Of a stretch of 64,000 nt of DNA, positions 53,539 through 61,892 are shown piece after piece (within the stretch, counting starts at the first letter, position 1; each line of letters opens with the position of its first letter). The stretch covers positions 5,615,501 through 5,679,500 of the forward strand of contig NZ_CP104578.1 in NCBI RefSeq assembly GCF_036826855.1, given 5' to 3'. The notes beneath the pieces are model-generated. The model had not been told where the DNA came from, made no database searches, and saw only the letters and a program-made list of their open reading frames with translations. The DNA comes from Streptomyces sp. SJL17-4 (GTDB lineage Bacteria; Actinomycetota; Actinomycetes; Streptomycetales; Streptomycetaceae). A program made the translations under genes and the position numbers.

Positions 53539-54576
53539 CTACTTGTACAGGGGAGCGGGCGGCCCGGTTATCCCGGGCAGGTCCTTCTCCAGCCAGTCCT
53601 TGTACGCCTGCTGCCAGGGGCCCTGGCGGTACCCCACGAGCACCTGGTTGACCCGGCGGACCAGGTCGTCGTTGCCGAGCTTGGCGGCCACGCCGTAGAA
53701 CTCGGTGGTGAACGGGGTGCCCTTGAGCTCGACCGCCGGGTCCTGGGCGGCCTGGCCGGCCGCCAGGGCGTTGTCGGTGACGACGGCGTCGACCTCGCCC
53801 ATCTGGAGCCTGGCCAGGCAGTCCAGCTGGTTGGGGACGGTCAGCAGGTCCTTGTCGTCCTTGGTGCCGTCGCCCTCGTCCTTGAAGAGCGCGCCGAAGG
53901 ACTTCTCCTCCAGGGCCTCGTAGGCCGTGGAGCCCTCGGCGGTGCAGACCCGCTTGCCCTTCAGCGAGGTGTCGTAGCCGGTGATGTCCGTGGCGAGCTT
54001 CGGCGCGAGCACCTGCTGCCCGGCCTGGAAGTAGGCGGTGGAGAAGGCGACCTGCTGGATCCGCTTGCAGTTGATCGTCATGGTGCGCACGACGAGGTCG
54101 ACCTTGCCGCTGTCGAGGGCGGCGATCCGCTGGTTCGTGGGGATCGCCCGGAAGATGACCGCGTCCGAACTGCCCAGGATGTCCTTGGCGATGGCCCGCG
54201 CCAGATCGATGTCGAAGCCTTCGAGCGCGCGTGTCTCCGGGTTGCGGTAGCCCCAGCGGTAGCTGGACTGGTCGACGCCGACGACGAGCTTCCCGCGCTT
54301 CTTGATCGCCTCGATCGACGGGCCGTCCGCCGTCGAGGGGGTGAGGGAGGCCCAGGGCTTGTCGCAGGTGTCGGCCTTGATCTGGACCCCGGTGCCGACG
54401 CCGGGTCCCGGACCGGCGATGCCGGGCGCGGCCGAAGCGTCGCCGCCGTCGTGGGCCAGCGGGAGCAGGGTGAGCGAGGCGGTGAGCCCGCAGGCCACGG
54501 CCATCGCGGCCACCCCGCCCCAGCCACGGAAGCGCTGCGCCGTCCGCCGCACCCGCGGGTACGTGCCGTTCGGCAT
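53539..54576 (-). CDS. glnH: Extracytoplasmic amino-acid-binding protein GlnH-like
   Basis: Solute-binding protein (345 aa) of the type-2 periplasmic family; mycobacterial GlnH senses Asp/Glu for PknG. An N-terminal membrane anchor (GGVAAMAVACGLTASLTLLP, about 20-40) keeps it at the membrane instead of a lipobox. SBP family motifs: RGKLVVGVDQSSYRWGYRNP, LEGFDIDLARAIAKDILGS, VIFRAIPTNQRIAALDSGKV and VDAVVTDNALAAGQA. ATG 54576 follows GAGGGGG. No ABC permease or ATPase is nearby, which supports a sensor rather than transport role. It is followed by the helical protein and pknG. Confidence 0.88.
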   Translation of the reverse strand: MPNGTYPRVRRTAQRFRGWGGVAAMAVACGLTASLTLLPLAHDGGDASAAPGIAGPGPGVGTGVQIKADTCDKPWASLTPSTADGPSIEAIKKRGKLVVGVDQSSYRWGYRNPETRALEGFDIDLARAIAKDILGSSDAVIFRAIPTNQRIAALDSGKVDLVVRTMTINCKRIQQVAFSTAYFQAGQQVLAPKLATDITGYDTSLKGKRVCTAEGSTAYEALEEKSFGALFKDEGDGTKDDKDLLTVPNQLDCLARLQMGEVDAVVTDNALAAGQAAQDPAVELKGTPFTTEFYGVAAKLGNDDLVRRVNQVLVGYRQGPWQQAYKDWLEKDLPGITGPPAPLYK

Positions 54577-54587
54577 CCCGCCCCCTC

Positions 54588-56024
54588 TCACCGGTACTCC
54601 GACAGTCTGCGGTTGATGCCGAGCACGGCGCCCGCCGCGCCCAGTATCCCGAGGGCCGCGGCGCCGAGCGGAAGCGCCGTCAGCGCGTCCCTGGCGTCCC
54701 CGGCGGAGCGGGTGAACTCGGCCTGCTCGTGCGCGAGGGCGCGGTCCAGGGCCGCGTCGACCTGGTCGAAGGACTGCCCCGTCGACTGCCCCGAGTCCTT
54801 GGAGCCGACGATCCCGGCGAGGGCGCCCTCGAAGTCGCCCGCCTCGTCCTTGGCGCGGGCGGCCTTGTGACGCTGCTTCCACTCGGCCGTACGGGAGGCG
54901 GCCTCGTCGACGGGGGTGCGGCCCGCGTCGTCGTCGGCCCGCTCCCGTGCCGTGGCGAGCGCGTCCGTCAGGGTGTCCATGCTCGACGTGTACGCCGCCT
55001 CGTACTTGTCGTTCTTGCCGTCCTCGGTGAGGACGGCGCCCCGGGCGACCAGGGTCAGGTTCTCGTTGGCGCGGGCCGTGAGCGAGCCGATCCGGGCCGT
55101 GTTGAGCGCCTGGAGCGACTCCTGCGCCTGTGTCCGCGCGGTGTCGAGGCCGGTGCGGGCGACGGTGTGGGCGGCGAGCAGCCAGAGCAGCACGACCACC
55201 GTGGCGGCGGTGGCGGCCAGCAGCCCGTGGTTGAAGACCCGGTTCGTCCGCGCGTAGGTGCGGCGCTGGGCCCAGACCAGGACGGCGAGGGTGAGCAGTC
55301 CGAGGCCCAGGGCGAGGAACGGCCAGGTGCGGGCCGACTCGTCGTCCTCCTGGAGCCGTACCGTCTCGGCCTCGTACAGCCGCTCGGCGGCGGGCAGCAG
55401 GGTGGTCGTCATCTGCTGGCTGGCGTACCGCAGATAGGCCCCGCCCAGTGGGAGGCCCTGCCGGTTGGCGGCGCGGGCGCGCTCGATCAGGCCCGTGTAG
55501 CGCGGGAGCTGTTCGTTGAGGGTGGCGATCTCGCGGGCCGATCCGTCCGAACCGTCGGTGCTCGCTGCGGCCTTGACGAGCAGCCGGGCGGCGGTCGCGA
55601 TGTCCCGGTCGTACCGCGCGCGGGACTCGGCGGGCTCCAGGGTGCCCGCGAGGAAGCCGCTGGCGGCGGTGGTGTCCGCGTCGGCGAGGGAGCGGTAGAT
55701 CGCGGCGGCGTCGGCGGACAGCGGCTGGCTGCGGCTGACGACGTCGTCGGCGGCGGTCGTCCGGTCGTCGACCTGGAAGGCGGTGACGGCCCCGAACGCG
55801 ACGACGAGCAGCGCGAGGACGGCCCCCAGGATCTGGAGCCGGCCGGGCTCGGTCGTCGTGGCGACCCGCAGCCGCTCCCGCCCCACGGCCCAGGCGCTCT
55901 GCCCCGCGGGCGGGGCGGCGCCCGGCGCGGGCGACGGCTGCGCGGGCACGCCGGCCGGGCGCGCGGGCGCCTGCGCCGTGCTCCGCGCCGCCGGGGCGGC
56001 GGGTGCGTTCGGCGGGTGTGTCAC
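54588..56024 (-). CDS. glnX: GlnX-like transmembrane sensor
   Basis: Membrane protein (478 aa). Pro/Ala-rich N-terminus, first helix at about 40-62 (LQILGAVLALLVVAFGAVTA), an outer four-helix-like sensor region, further helices at about 225-300 (WPFLALGLGLLTLAVLVWAQ; LLAATAATVVVLLWLLAAHT), a second helical outer region and a last helix near 455. GlnX passes the signal of GlnH to PknG across the membrane in mycobacteria; gene order here (glnX-glnH-[helical]-pknG) is the same. GTG 56024 follows GGGGGAGG. First gene of the operon; the glnH ATG is 11 bases after the stop. Confidence 0.82.
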   Translation of the reverse strand: MTHPPNAPAAPAARSTAQAPARPAGVPAQPSPAPGAAPPAGQSAWAVGRERLRVATTTEPGRLQILGAVLALLVVAFGAVTAFQVDDRTTAADDVVSRSQPLSADAAAIYRSLADADTTAASGFLAGTLEPAESRARYDRDIATAARLLVKAAASTDGSDGSAREIATLNEQLPRYTGLIERARAANRQGLPLGGAYLRYASQQMTTTLLPAAERLYEAETVRLQEDDESARTWPFLALGLGLLTLAVLVWAQRRTYARTNRVFNHGLLAATAATVVVLLWLLAAHTVARTGLDTARTQAQESLQALNTARIGSLTARANENLTLVARGAVLTEDGKNDKYEAAYTSSMDTLTDALATARERADDDAGRTPVDEAASRTAEWKQRHKAARAKDEAGDFEGALAGIVGSKDSGQSTGQSFDQVDAALDRALAHEQAEFTRSAGDARDALTALPLGAAALGILGAAGAVLGINRRLSEYR

Positions 56025-56253
56025 GTGACCTCCCCCTGGGTCGCCGACGTCGGCCGGTCCGGCCTGCAGTATGGCCGCAGGGGGCCGTCCGCACACCGGG
56101 ATTGACTGGATCTTGTTCCTATCGTGCCGCATACCCCCGGTACATCCGCGGGCGAACCCCCTCACTTCGAGGGGCGAATCCCCTCACAGTGAATACGTCA
56201 CGCGGCCGTGATCGGTTCCGTATCGGACATCGCTCGAACAGGTGAACATGCCT
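56025..56253. promoter_or_regulatory. Promoter region of the glnX operon
   Basis: No gene. The transcript of the operon should start on the minus strand in 56040-56150. Two similar copies of CGAA[C/T]CCCCTCAC (near 56152 and 56172) and a short hairpin CCCCTC...GAGGGG could be regulatory. Confidence 0.5.
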
Positions 56254-56288
56254 GCGGGGCGTCTCCTCAGGCAGAGGAAACGCCCCGC
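56254..56288 (-). terminator. Terminator of the csn operon
   Basis: Stem of nine bp (GCGGGGCGT / ACGCCCCGC) continued, after one mismatch, by TCCTC / GAGGA, around a five-base loop. It lies 25 bases after the csnK stop on the minus strand. Confidence 0.8.
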
Positions 56289-56312
56289 GACCACACCTCC
56301 CCCGCAGGCCGC

Positions 56313-57332
56313 TCAGGCCCCGTAGTGCTCCCGCAGCCGGGCCGCCGCCTCCGGGGCCGCCGCCACCTCGTCCAGGGCGAGCAGGCCCGCCCCGAGGACC
56401 GGCGGCGCCGTCACGAAGCCGACGACGGCCTTCGGCGCCCGCTCGGCGAGGAGTTCACGGATCCGCTCCTCCAGCTGCGGATGCCGCGCGGCGAGCACGC
56501 TGCCGCCCAGCATCACCGGCGCCGCCTCCTCCAGGAGGCCGAGCCGCCCGAGCGCGACCGCCGACAGCGCGACGACCTCCTCGGCGAGCCGGTGCACCAG
56601 CGACAGCGCGACCGGGTCGCCGTCCGCGCTCACCCGGAACAGGACCGGCGTCAGCTCGTGCCGCCGCTCGAAGGGCACAAGTCCCAGGTGCAGCGCCTCG
56701 ATCAGCGCGTACATCGTCTCCAGACCGAAGTGCGCCGGCAGCGCGCGGGCCAGCTCCGACGGCTCGCCGCGCCCGTCCTCGGCGCGCGCCGCGAACCAGA
56801 GCGCCTCCTCGGCCATGCCGCTGCCGCCGCCCCAGTCCCCGGAGATCTTCCCGATCGCGGGGAAGCGCGCGGTCCGCCCGTCCGGGGTCATCCCGACACA
56901 GTTGATCCCCGCCCCGCACACCACCGCGACACCGCGCGGCTCGTCGAGCCCGGCCCGCAGGATGGCGAAGGTGTCGTTGTGCACGCGCACCGACCGGCTC
57001 CAGCCTCTGCGGAGGAGTTCGGCCTGGAGGGCGGTCTCCTCCACGGGCAGGTCGGCGTTGGCGAGACAGGCCGCGACATGGGCGAACGCCGGGGAGAGCC
57101 CGGTCCCGCCGGCCTCCGCCCAGGCCCGCCCGACGATCTCCGCCAGGGCGTCGACGGCCGTCTCCACCCCCACCACCGGCGGCTGGAACCCGCCGCCGCG
57201 CGCCGCGCCGAGGACGGTGCCGTCCGGGGCGAGGACCGCGACGTCGGTCTTGCTGTTCCCCGCGTCGACCGCGAGGAGCACGCCGTTAAGGTTCACGCCG
57301 TGCGGGTTCACGCCGTTCAGGTTCACGCCCAC
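56313..57332 (-). CDS. csnK: BadF/BadG-type sugar kinase, CsnK (glucosamine/GlcNAc kinase type)
   Basis: Sugar kinase (339 aa) of the BadF/BadG/BcrA/BcrD ATPase fold, as in N-acetylglucosamine kinases. Phosphate-1 motif LLAVDAGNSKTDVAVLAPDG, VRVHNDTFAILRAG, GVAVVCGAGINCVG and KISGDWGGGSGMAEEALWFA are all present. In the csn operon it is thought to phosphorylate glucosamine units from imported chitosan oligomers. The start GTG 57332 overlaps the csnH stop by ten bases; the first 18 residues are VNLNGVNPHGVNLNG-type repeats with several possible GTG starts before the conserved GVLLAVDAG. Confidence 0.85.
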   Translation of the reverse strand: MGVNLNGVNPHGVNLNGVLLAVDAGNSKTDVAVLAPDGTVLGAARGGGFQPPVVGVETAVDALAEIVGRAWAEAGGTGLSPAFAHVAACLANADLPVEETALQAELLRRGWSRSVRVHNDTFAILRAGLDEPRGVAVVCGAGINCVGMTPDGRTARFPAIGKISGDWGGGSGMAEEALWFAARAEDGRGEPSELARALPAHFGLETMYALIEALHLGLVPFERRHELTPVLFRVSADGDPVALSLVHRLAEEVVALSAVALGRLGLLEEAAPVMLGGSVLAARHPQLEERIRELLAERAPKAVVGFVTAPPVLGAGLLALDEVAAAPEAAARLREHYGA

Positions 57333-58588
57333 GCGAGGTGCTCCCGGTTGTGCGCGATCAGCCGGTCGGTGAGCCCGTCGGCGTACGCGTACTGACCCAC
57401 CAGCGGGTGCGCGAGCAGCGCCTTGAACACCCGGTCCCGGCCGCCGCGCAGCGCCGCTTCGAGCGCCAGGTCCTCGTAGGCCGTGATGTTCGCGATCAGA
57501 CCGGCGTACAGCGGGTCCACCGTCGCGACCGGCAGCGGCGCGGCACCGTGGGCGCCGACCGCGGCCTGCGTCTCGATGACGGCGTCGTCCGGCAGGAACG
57601 GCAGCGTGCCGTTGTTGTACGTGTTGACCACCTGGTACGGCGAACCTCCGCCGCCGAGGAGGGAGGCCGCCAGGTCCACGGCCGCCTCCGAGTAGAAGGC
57701 GCCGCCGCGCTTGGCGAGCAGGGCCGGCTTCTCGTCGAGCGCCGGGTCCCCGTACATCTCCAGGAGTTCCTTCTCCATCGCGGCGACCTCGGCGGCCCGC
57801 GAGGGCTTGCTGCCGAGCTCCTTCACGACCTCGTCGTGCGCGTAGAAGTAGCGCAGGTAGTACGAGGGGACGACGCCGAGCCGGTCCAGGACCGGGCGCG
57901 GCAGCCGCAGGTCGTCGGCGATCGCGTCACCGTGCTCGGCGAGCAGCCGCGGCAGCACGTCCTCGCCCTCGGGGCCCCCGACGCGTACGGCACGCTCCCA
58001 GGTCAGGTGGTTGAGCCCGACGTGGTCCAGGTGGACCTCGGACGGGGCGACGCCGAGGAGCCCGGCGAACTTCCGCTGGAAGCCGATGGCCACGTTGCAC
58101 AGGCCGACGGCCTTGTGGCCGGCCTGGAGCAGTGCGCGCGTGACGATGCCGACCGGGTTGGTGAAGTCGATGATCCAGGCGTCCGGGTTGGCGCGCCGGA
58201 CCCGCTCGGCGATGTCCAGGACGACCGGGACCGTGCGCAGCGCCTTGGCGAGACCGCCGGCGCCGGTGGTCTCCTGGCCGACGCAACCGCACTCCAGCGG
58301 CCAGGTCTCGTCCTGCTGCCGGGCGGCCTGCCCGCCGACCCGCAGCTGGAGCAGGACGGCGTCGGCGCCCTCGACCCCGGCGTCGATATCGGAGGTGGTG
58401 GTGACCTTCCCGTCGTGGTCCTGCTTGGCGAAGATCCGCCGGGCGAGACCGCCGACCAGTTCGAGCCGCTCGGCAGCCGGGTCGACGAGGACGAGTTCGG
58501 TGATGGGCAGGGTGTCGCGCAGCCGCGCGAATCCGTCGATCAGTTCGGGGGTGTAGGTGGACCCGCCCCCCACGACAGTGAGCTTCAT
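57323..58588 (-). CDS. csnH: GH4 glycosidase CsnH (6-phospho-beta-glucosidase family)
   Basis: Cytoplasmic NAD+- and metal-dependent glycosidase (421 aa) of family GH4. NAD-binding MKLTVVGGGSTYTPELIDGF, metal and catalytic motifs WIIDFTNPVGIVTRAL, VGLCNVAIGF (metal-binding Cys), HLDHVGLNHLTW (His) and VPSYYLRYFYAHDE. Length is normal. Family members cut 6-phospho-beta-glucosides; the csn operon member is thought to cut chitosan-derived oligomers. ATG 58588 begins seven bases after the csnG stop. Confidence 0.9.
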   Translation of the reverse strand: MKLTVVGGGSTYTPELIDGFARLRDTLPITELVLVDPAAERLELVGGLARRIFAKQDHDGKVTTTSDIDAGVEGADAVLLQLRVGGQAARQQDETWPLECGCVGQETTGAGGLAKALRTVPVVLDIAERVRRANPDAWIIDFTNPVGIVTRALLQAGHKAVGLCNVAIGFQRKFAGLLGVAPSEVHLDHVGLNHLTWERAVRVGGPEGEDVLPRLLAEHGDAIADDLRLPRPVLDRLGVVPSYYLRYFYAHDEVVKELGSKPSRAAEVAAMEKELLEMYGDPALDEKPALLAKRGGAFYSEAAVDLAASLLGGGGSPYQVVNTYNNGTLPFLPDDAVIETQAAVGAHGAAPLPVATVDPLYAGLIANITAYEDLALEAALRGGRDRVFKALLAHPLVGQYAYADGLTDRLIAHNREHLAWA

Positions 58589-58595
58589 GTGTGAG

Positions 58596-59492
58596 TCAGC
58601 CCTTCACTCCGGTCAGTGTGACTCCCTCGACGAACGCCTTCTGGGCGAAGAAGAAGACGAGGATCACAGGGGCCATGACCAGGACGGTCGCGGCCATGGT
58701 CAGATTCCAGTCGGTGTGGTGCGCGCCCTTGAAGGACTCCAGGCCGTAACTCAGCGTGTGCGCCGCCGGGTTCTCGGAGGTGTAGATCTGGGGTCCGAAG
58801 TAGTCGTTCCAGCAGTAGAAGAACTGGAACAGGGCCACGGCGGCGATGCCGGGCTTCGCCATCGGGAGCACGACCTTGAGCAGGGTGCGCAGTTCGCCGC
58901 AGCCGTCGATCCTGGCGGCCTCGATGTACTCGTTCGGGATCGTCAGCAGGAACTGGCGGAGCAGGAAGATCGCGAAGGCGTCACCGAAGGCCATCGGGAT
59001 GATCAGCGGCCAGAGCGTGCCGGACAGGTCCAGCTGCTTGGCCCAGAACAGGTACATCGGGATGATGATCACCTGCGGCGGCAGCATCATCATCGAGATG
59101 ACGAGCAGCAGCGACAGATGCCGGCCGCGGAAGCGGAACTTGGCGAGCGCGTACGCCACCGGGACCGAGGACACCACCACGAGCGCGGTGCCGAGTCCGG
59201 CGTACAGCAGGGAGTTCTTCCACCAGTCCAGGAAGCCCGGGGTCTCGAAGACCCGGACGTAGTTGTCCCAGTGCCAGGTGTTCGGCGTGAGGTCGCGGGT
59301 GAGTGCCTGCTGGTCGCTCATCAGGGACGTCAGGAAGACGAAGGCGAACGGCAGTACGAAGAACAGGGCCGCGGCTATCCCGAGGGAGTGCACGGCGATC
59401 CAGTGCAGGAGCGTCTTGCGGCGGGCGGTCCGTTCGGCGGCGCTCGGGGCGTTCGCGCGGACGGGCCGGTCGAGGGTGGATGTGGAGGTCAT
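58596..59492 (-). CDS. csnG: ABC sugar permease CsnG
   Basis: Inner-membrane permease (298 aa), MalG type, with six predicted helices. The EAA-like coupling loop is EYIEAARIDGCGELRTLLKV near residue 190. Forms the importer of (probably) chitosan oligosaccharides with CsnF and binding protein CsnE. No ATPase gene is in the operon, as is usual for Streptomyces sugar importers served by the shared MsiK ATPase. The gene starts four bases after the csnF stop. Confidence 0.9.
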   Translation of the reverse strand: MTSTSTLDRPVRANAPSAAERTARRKTLLHWIAVHSLGIAAALFFVLPFAFVFLTSLMSDQQALTRDLTPNTWHWDNYVRVFETPGFLDWWKNSLLYAGLGTALVVVSSVPVAYALAKFRFRGRHLSLLLVISMMMLPPQVIIIPMYLFWAKQLDLSGTLWPLIIPMAFGDAFAIFLLRQFLLTIPNEYIEAARIDGCGELRTLLKVVLPMAKPGIAAVALFQFFYCWNDYFGPQIYTSENPAAHTLSYGLESFKGAHHTDWNLTMAATVLVMAPVILVFFFAQKAFVEGVTLTGVKG

Positions 59493-59495
59493 GGA

Positions 59496-60458
59496 TCAGT
59501 CACCCGAGCCGATCAGGCCGCCCTGCCGGCGCATGAGCAGCGCCGTGAAGGCCATGGAGAGGGCGAACAGGACGAGGGCCACGACGCTGGCCGCGCCGTA
59601 GTCGAAGCGGCCGAAGCCGAGGTCGTAGACCAGCTGCGGCAGCGTGAGCGTCGAGTCGTCGGGGTAGCCCGGTTCGAAGGTCTGGCCGGAGCCGCCCATC
59701 ACGCCCGAGGCGACCTTCGCCGCCACGATCGGCTGGGTGTAGTACTGCATCGCGCCGATGATCCCGGTGACCACCGCGAAGAGGATGATCGGCGAGATGT
59801 TCGGCAGGGTGACGTAGCGGAAGCGCTGCCAGGCCGAGGCCCCGTCCAGCTCCGCCGCCTCGTACTGCTCCTTCGGTACGTCGAGCAGCGCGGCCATGAA
59901 GATGACCATGAGGTCCCCGACGCCCCACACGGCGAGGACGGTCAGGGCCGGCTTGGCCCAGGCGGTGTCGTTGAACCAGGAGGGCGCGGGGATCCCGACG
60001 GCCTCCAGGAACGAGTTGACCGGCCCCGTGCCCGGGTTGAGCAGGAAGACGAAGGCCAGCGTCGCGGCCACCGGAGGGGCCAGGTAGGGCAGGTAGAAGA
60101 GGGTGCGGAAGATTCCGGCGCCGGTCTTGATCCTGGTGATGAGCAGGCCGATGCCGAGGCCGAACGCGACCCGGCAGGCGACCATGACGACCGCGAGCCA
60201 GAGGGTGTTCTGCATCGCCGGCCAGAACTTCGGCAGGTCGGAGAAGACGTAGTCCCAGTTCTCCAGGCCCCGCCAGGTCGGCGGGTTGAGCCCGTCGTAC
60301 TTCATGAAGGAGAAGTAGACGGTCGAGACGAGCGGGTACGCGAAGAAGACGCTGAAGCCGATCAGCCAGGGCGACATGAACGCCGCGGTGCGAAGCGCGT
60401 TGCGCACGCGCTTCGACCGCAGCGCCGCCTGACGCCCCGCGAGGGAGTCGGTGGACAT
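59496..60458 (-). CDS. csnF: ABC sugar permease CsnF
   Basis: Inner-membrane permease (320 aa), MalF type, with six hydrophobic segments (first SPWLIGFSVFFAYPLVSTVY) and the coupling loop EQYEAAELDGASAWQRFRYV near residue 200. Partner of CsnG. ATG 60458 lies 20 bases after the csnE stop. Substrate by operon context: chitosan or chitin-type oligomers. Confidence 0.9.
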   Translation of the reverse strand: MSTDSLAGRQAALRSKRVRNALRTAAFMSPWLIGFSVFFAYPLVSTVYFSFMKYDGLNPPTWRGLENWDYVFSDLPKFWPAMQNTLWLAVVMVACRVAFGLGIGLLITRIKTGAGIFRTLFYLPYLAPPVAATLAFVFLLNPGTGPVNSFLEAVGIPAPSWFNDTAWAKPALTVLAVWGVGDLMVIFMAALLDVPKEQYEAAELDGASAWQRFRYVTLPNISPIILFAVVTGIIGAMQYYTQPIVAAKVASGVMGGSGQTFEPGYPDDSTLTLPQLVYDLGFGRFDYGAASVVALVLFALSMAFTALLMRRQGGLIGSGD

Positions 60459-60477
60459 GAGATACCGGTCCCGGGCT

Positions 60478-61821
60478 CTACTTCGCCTGCGCGATGTCGC
60501 GGTCGATCTGGGCGGCCGTGTCCGCGAGACCCTTCTTCAGGTCCGGGACCTGGCCCTTCTCGTACTTCTGGGCGAAGTCCTGGAAGGTGTCCTGGTACGT
60601 GGAGCCGTTCACCGCGCCGTCGGAGGTGGTGGACTGCGGGTGCTGGGCGATGTCCAGGAAGGTCTTGAAGCGCGCGTCGAACTTCAGGTTCGGCGACTTC
60701 AGCGCCTCCAGGGTGGAGGGGACGTTGCCGATGTCGTTGGCGAAGTTCACCACGGCCTCGGTGTTCATCGTCATGTACTTGACGAGTTCCCAGGCCGCGT
60801 TCTGCTTCTTGCTCTGCGGCGCGATGCCGATGATCGTGCCGGAGAGGTAGCCCTTGCCGTACTCGGCGACCTCGTCGTCGGCGACGGGCAGCGGCGCGAC
60901 ACCGACGTCGAGCTTCACGCCGGCGTCCTTGATGAAGTTGAGCCGCCACTCGCCGTCCAGCTGCATGGCGACCTGGCCGGTGTGGAAGGGGTGCTTGGCG
61001 CCCCACTCGTCACCGAAGGTGGTGCGGTACTTGTCCAGCTTCGCGAACCCGCCCAGGCCGTCGACCAGCGACTTCTGGTAGGTCAGCATCTCGGCGAAGC
61101 CGGGGTCCCTGCCGAGGAGCGACTTGCCGCTCTCGTCGAAGTACCTGTGGTCCCACTGCGACATGTAGTGGCTCGGGACGGTCTCGTAGCCGAGGTAGTT
61201 CGGCATGAAGCCGAGCTGCTCGTAGCTGTCGCCCTTGGCCTTGGTGAGCTTCTTGGCGACCTCGGCGAACTGGGACCAGGTCTTCGGCGGGGCCTCCGGG
61301 TCGAGACCGGCCTTCCGGAAGGCGTCCTTGTTGTAGTAGAGGCCGTAGGCGTCGGAGAGCAGCGGCAGGGAGCAGCGCTTGCCCTCGAACTGGGTGTACT
61401 CCTGGAGGACCTTCGAGAAGGTCTTGTCGAGGTCGACCTTGTCCTTGTCCAGGAAGGGCTTCAGGTCCGCGAGGGCGCCGGTGTGGCAGAACTTGCCGAC
61501 GTTGGACGTGGTGAAGGAGGCGGCCACGTCCGGCCCGTTGGAACCGCCCGCGCGCAGGGCCTGGCCGAGCTTGGCGTCGTTGATGTCGCCGACGAGCTTC
61601 ACCTTGATGTTCGGGTGGGCCTTCATGAAGCGGTCGATGTTGCTCTGGATCGCCTTGACCTCGGCGGGCGCCGACCAGCCGTGCCAGAAGGTGATGGTGG
61701 TCTCGGCCTTGGGGTCGTCGGAGGCCGCGTTGTTCGCGGAGCCCGTACAGGCCGAGGCGAAGAGGGCGATGGAGGCGGTGGCGGCGAGCGCTGCGGCTGC
61801 TCTGCGCGGACGTACGGGCAT
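60478..61821 (-). CDS. csnE: Sugar-binding lipoprotein CsnE
   Basis: Solute-binding lipoprotein (447 aa) that delivers oligosaccharides to CsnFG. Signal peptide with lipobox FASAC at about 21-25 (Cys becomes the lipidated N-terminus). The type-1 SBP pattern is TITFWHGWSAPAEVKAIQSN, NGPDVAASFTTSNVGKFC, LPLLSDAYGLYYNKDAFRKA and AMQLDGEWRLNFIKDAGVKL. Upstream is csnR (71-bp gap), so the genes are probably cotranscribed from the operator at 63183. Substrate by context: chitosan oligomers. Confidence 0.9.
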   Translation of the reverse strand: MPVRPRRAAAALAATASIALFASACTGSANNAASDDPKAETTITFWHGWSAPAEVKAIQSNIDRFMKAHPNIKVKLVGDINDAKLGQALRAGGSNGPDVAASFTTSNVGKFCHTGALADLKPFLDKDKVDLDKTFSKVLQEYTQFEGKRCSLPLLSDAYGLYYNKDAFRKAGLDPEAPPKTWSQFAEVAKKLTKAKGDSYEQLGFMPNYLGYETVPSHYMSQWDHRYFDESGKSLLGRDPGFAEMLTYQKSLVDGLGGFAKLDKYRTTFGDEWGAKHPFHTGQVAMQLDGEWRLNFIKDAGVKLDVGVAPLPVADDEVAEYGKGYLSGTIIGIAPQSKKQNAAWELVKYMTMNTEAVVNFANDIGNVPSTLEALKSPNLKFDARFKTFLDIAQHPQSTTSDGAVNGSTYQDTFQDFAQKYEKGQVPDLKKGLADTAAQIDRDIAQAK

Positions 61822-61892
61822 GACGGTGTCTCCCTGTGGCGGAGGGCTTACGGAGGAAGGGGAACGCGTGGGGCGGTGAGACGGTCGATGGG

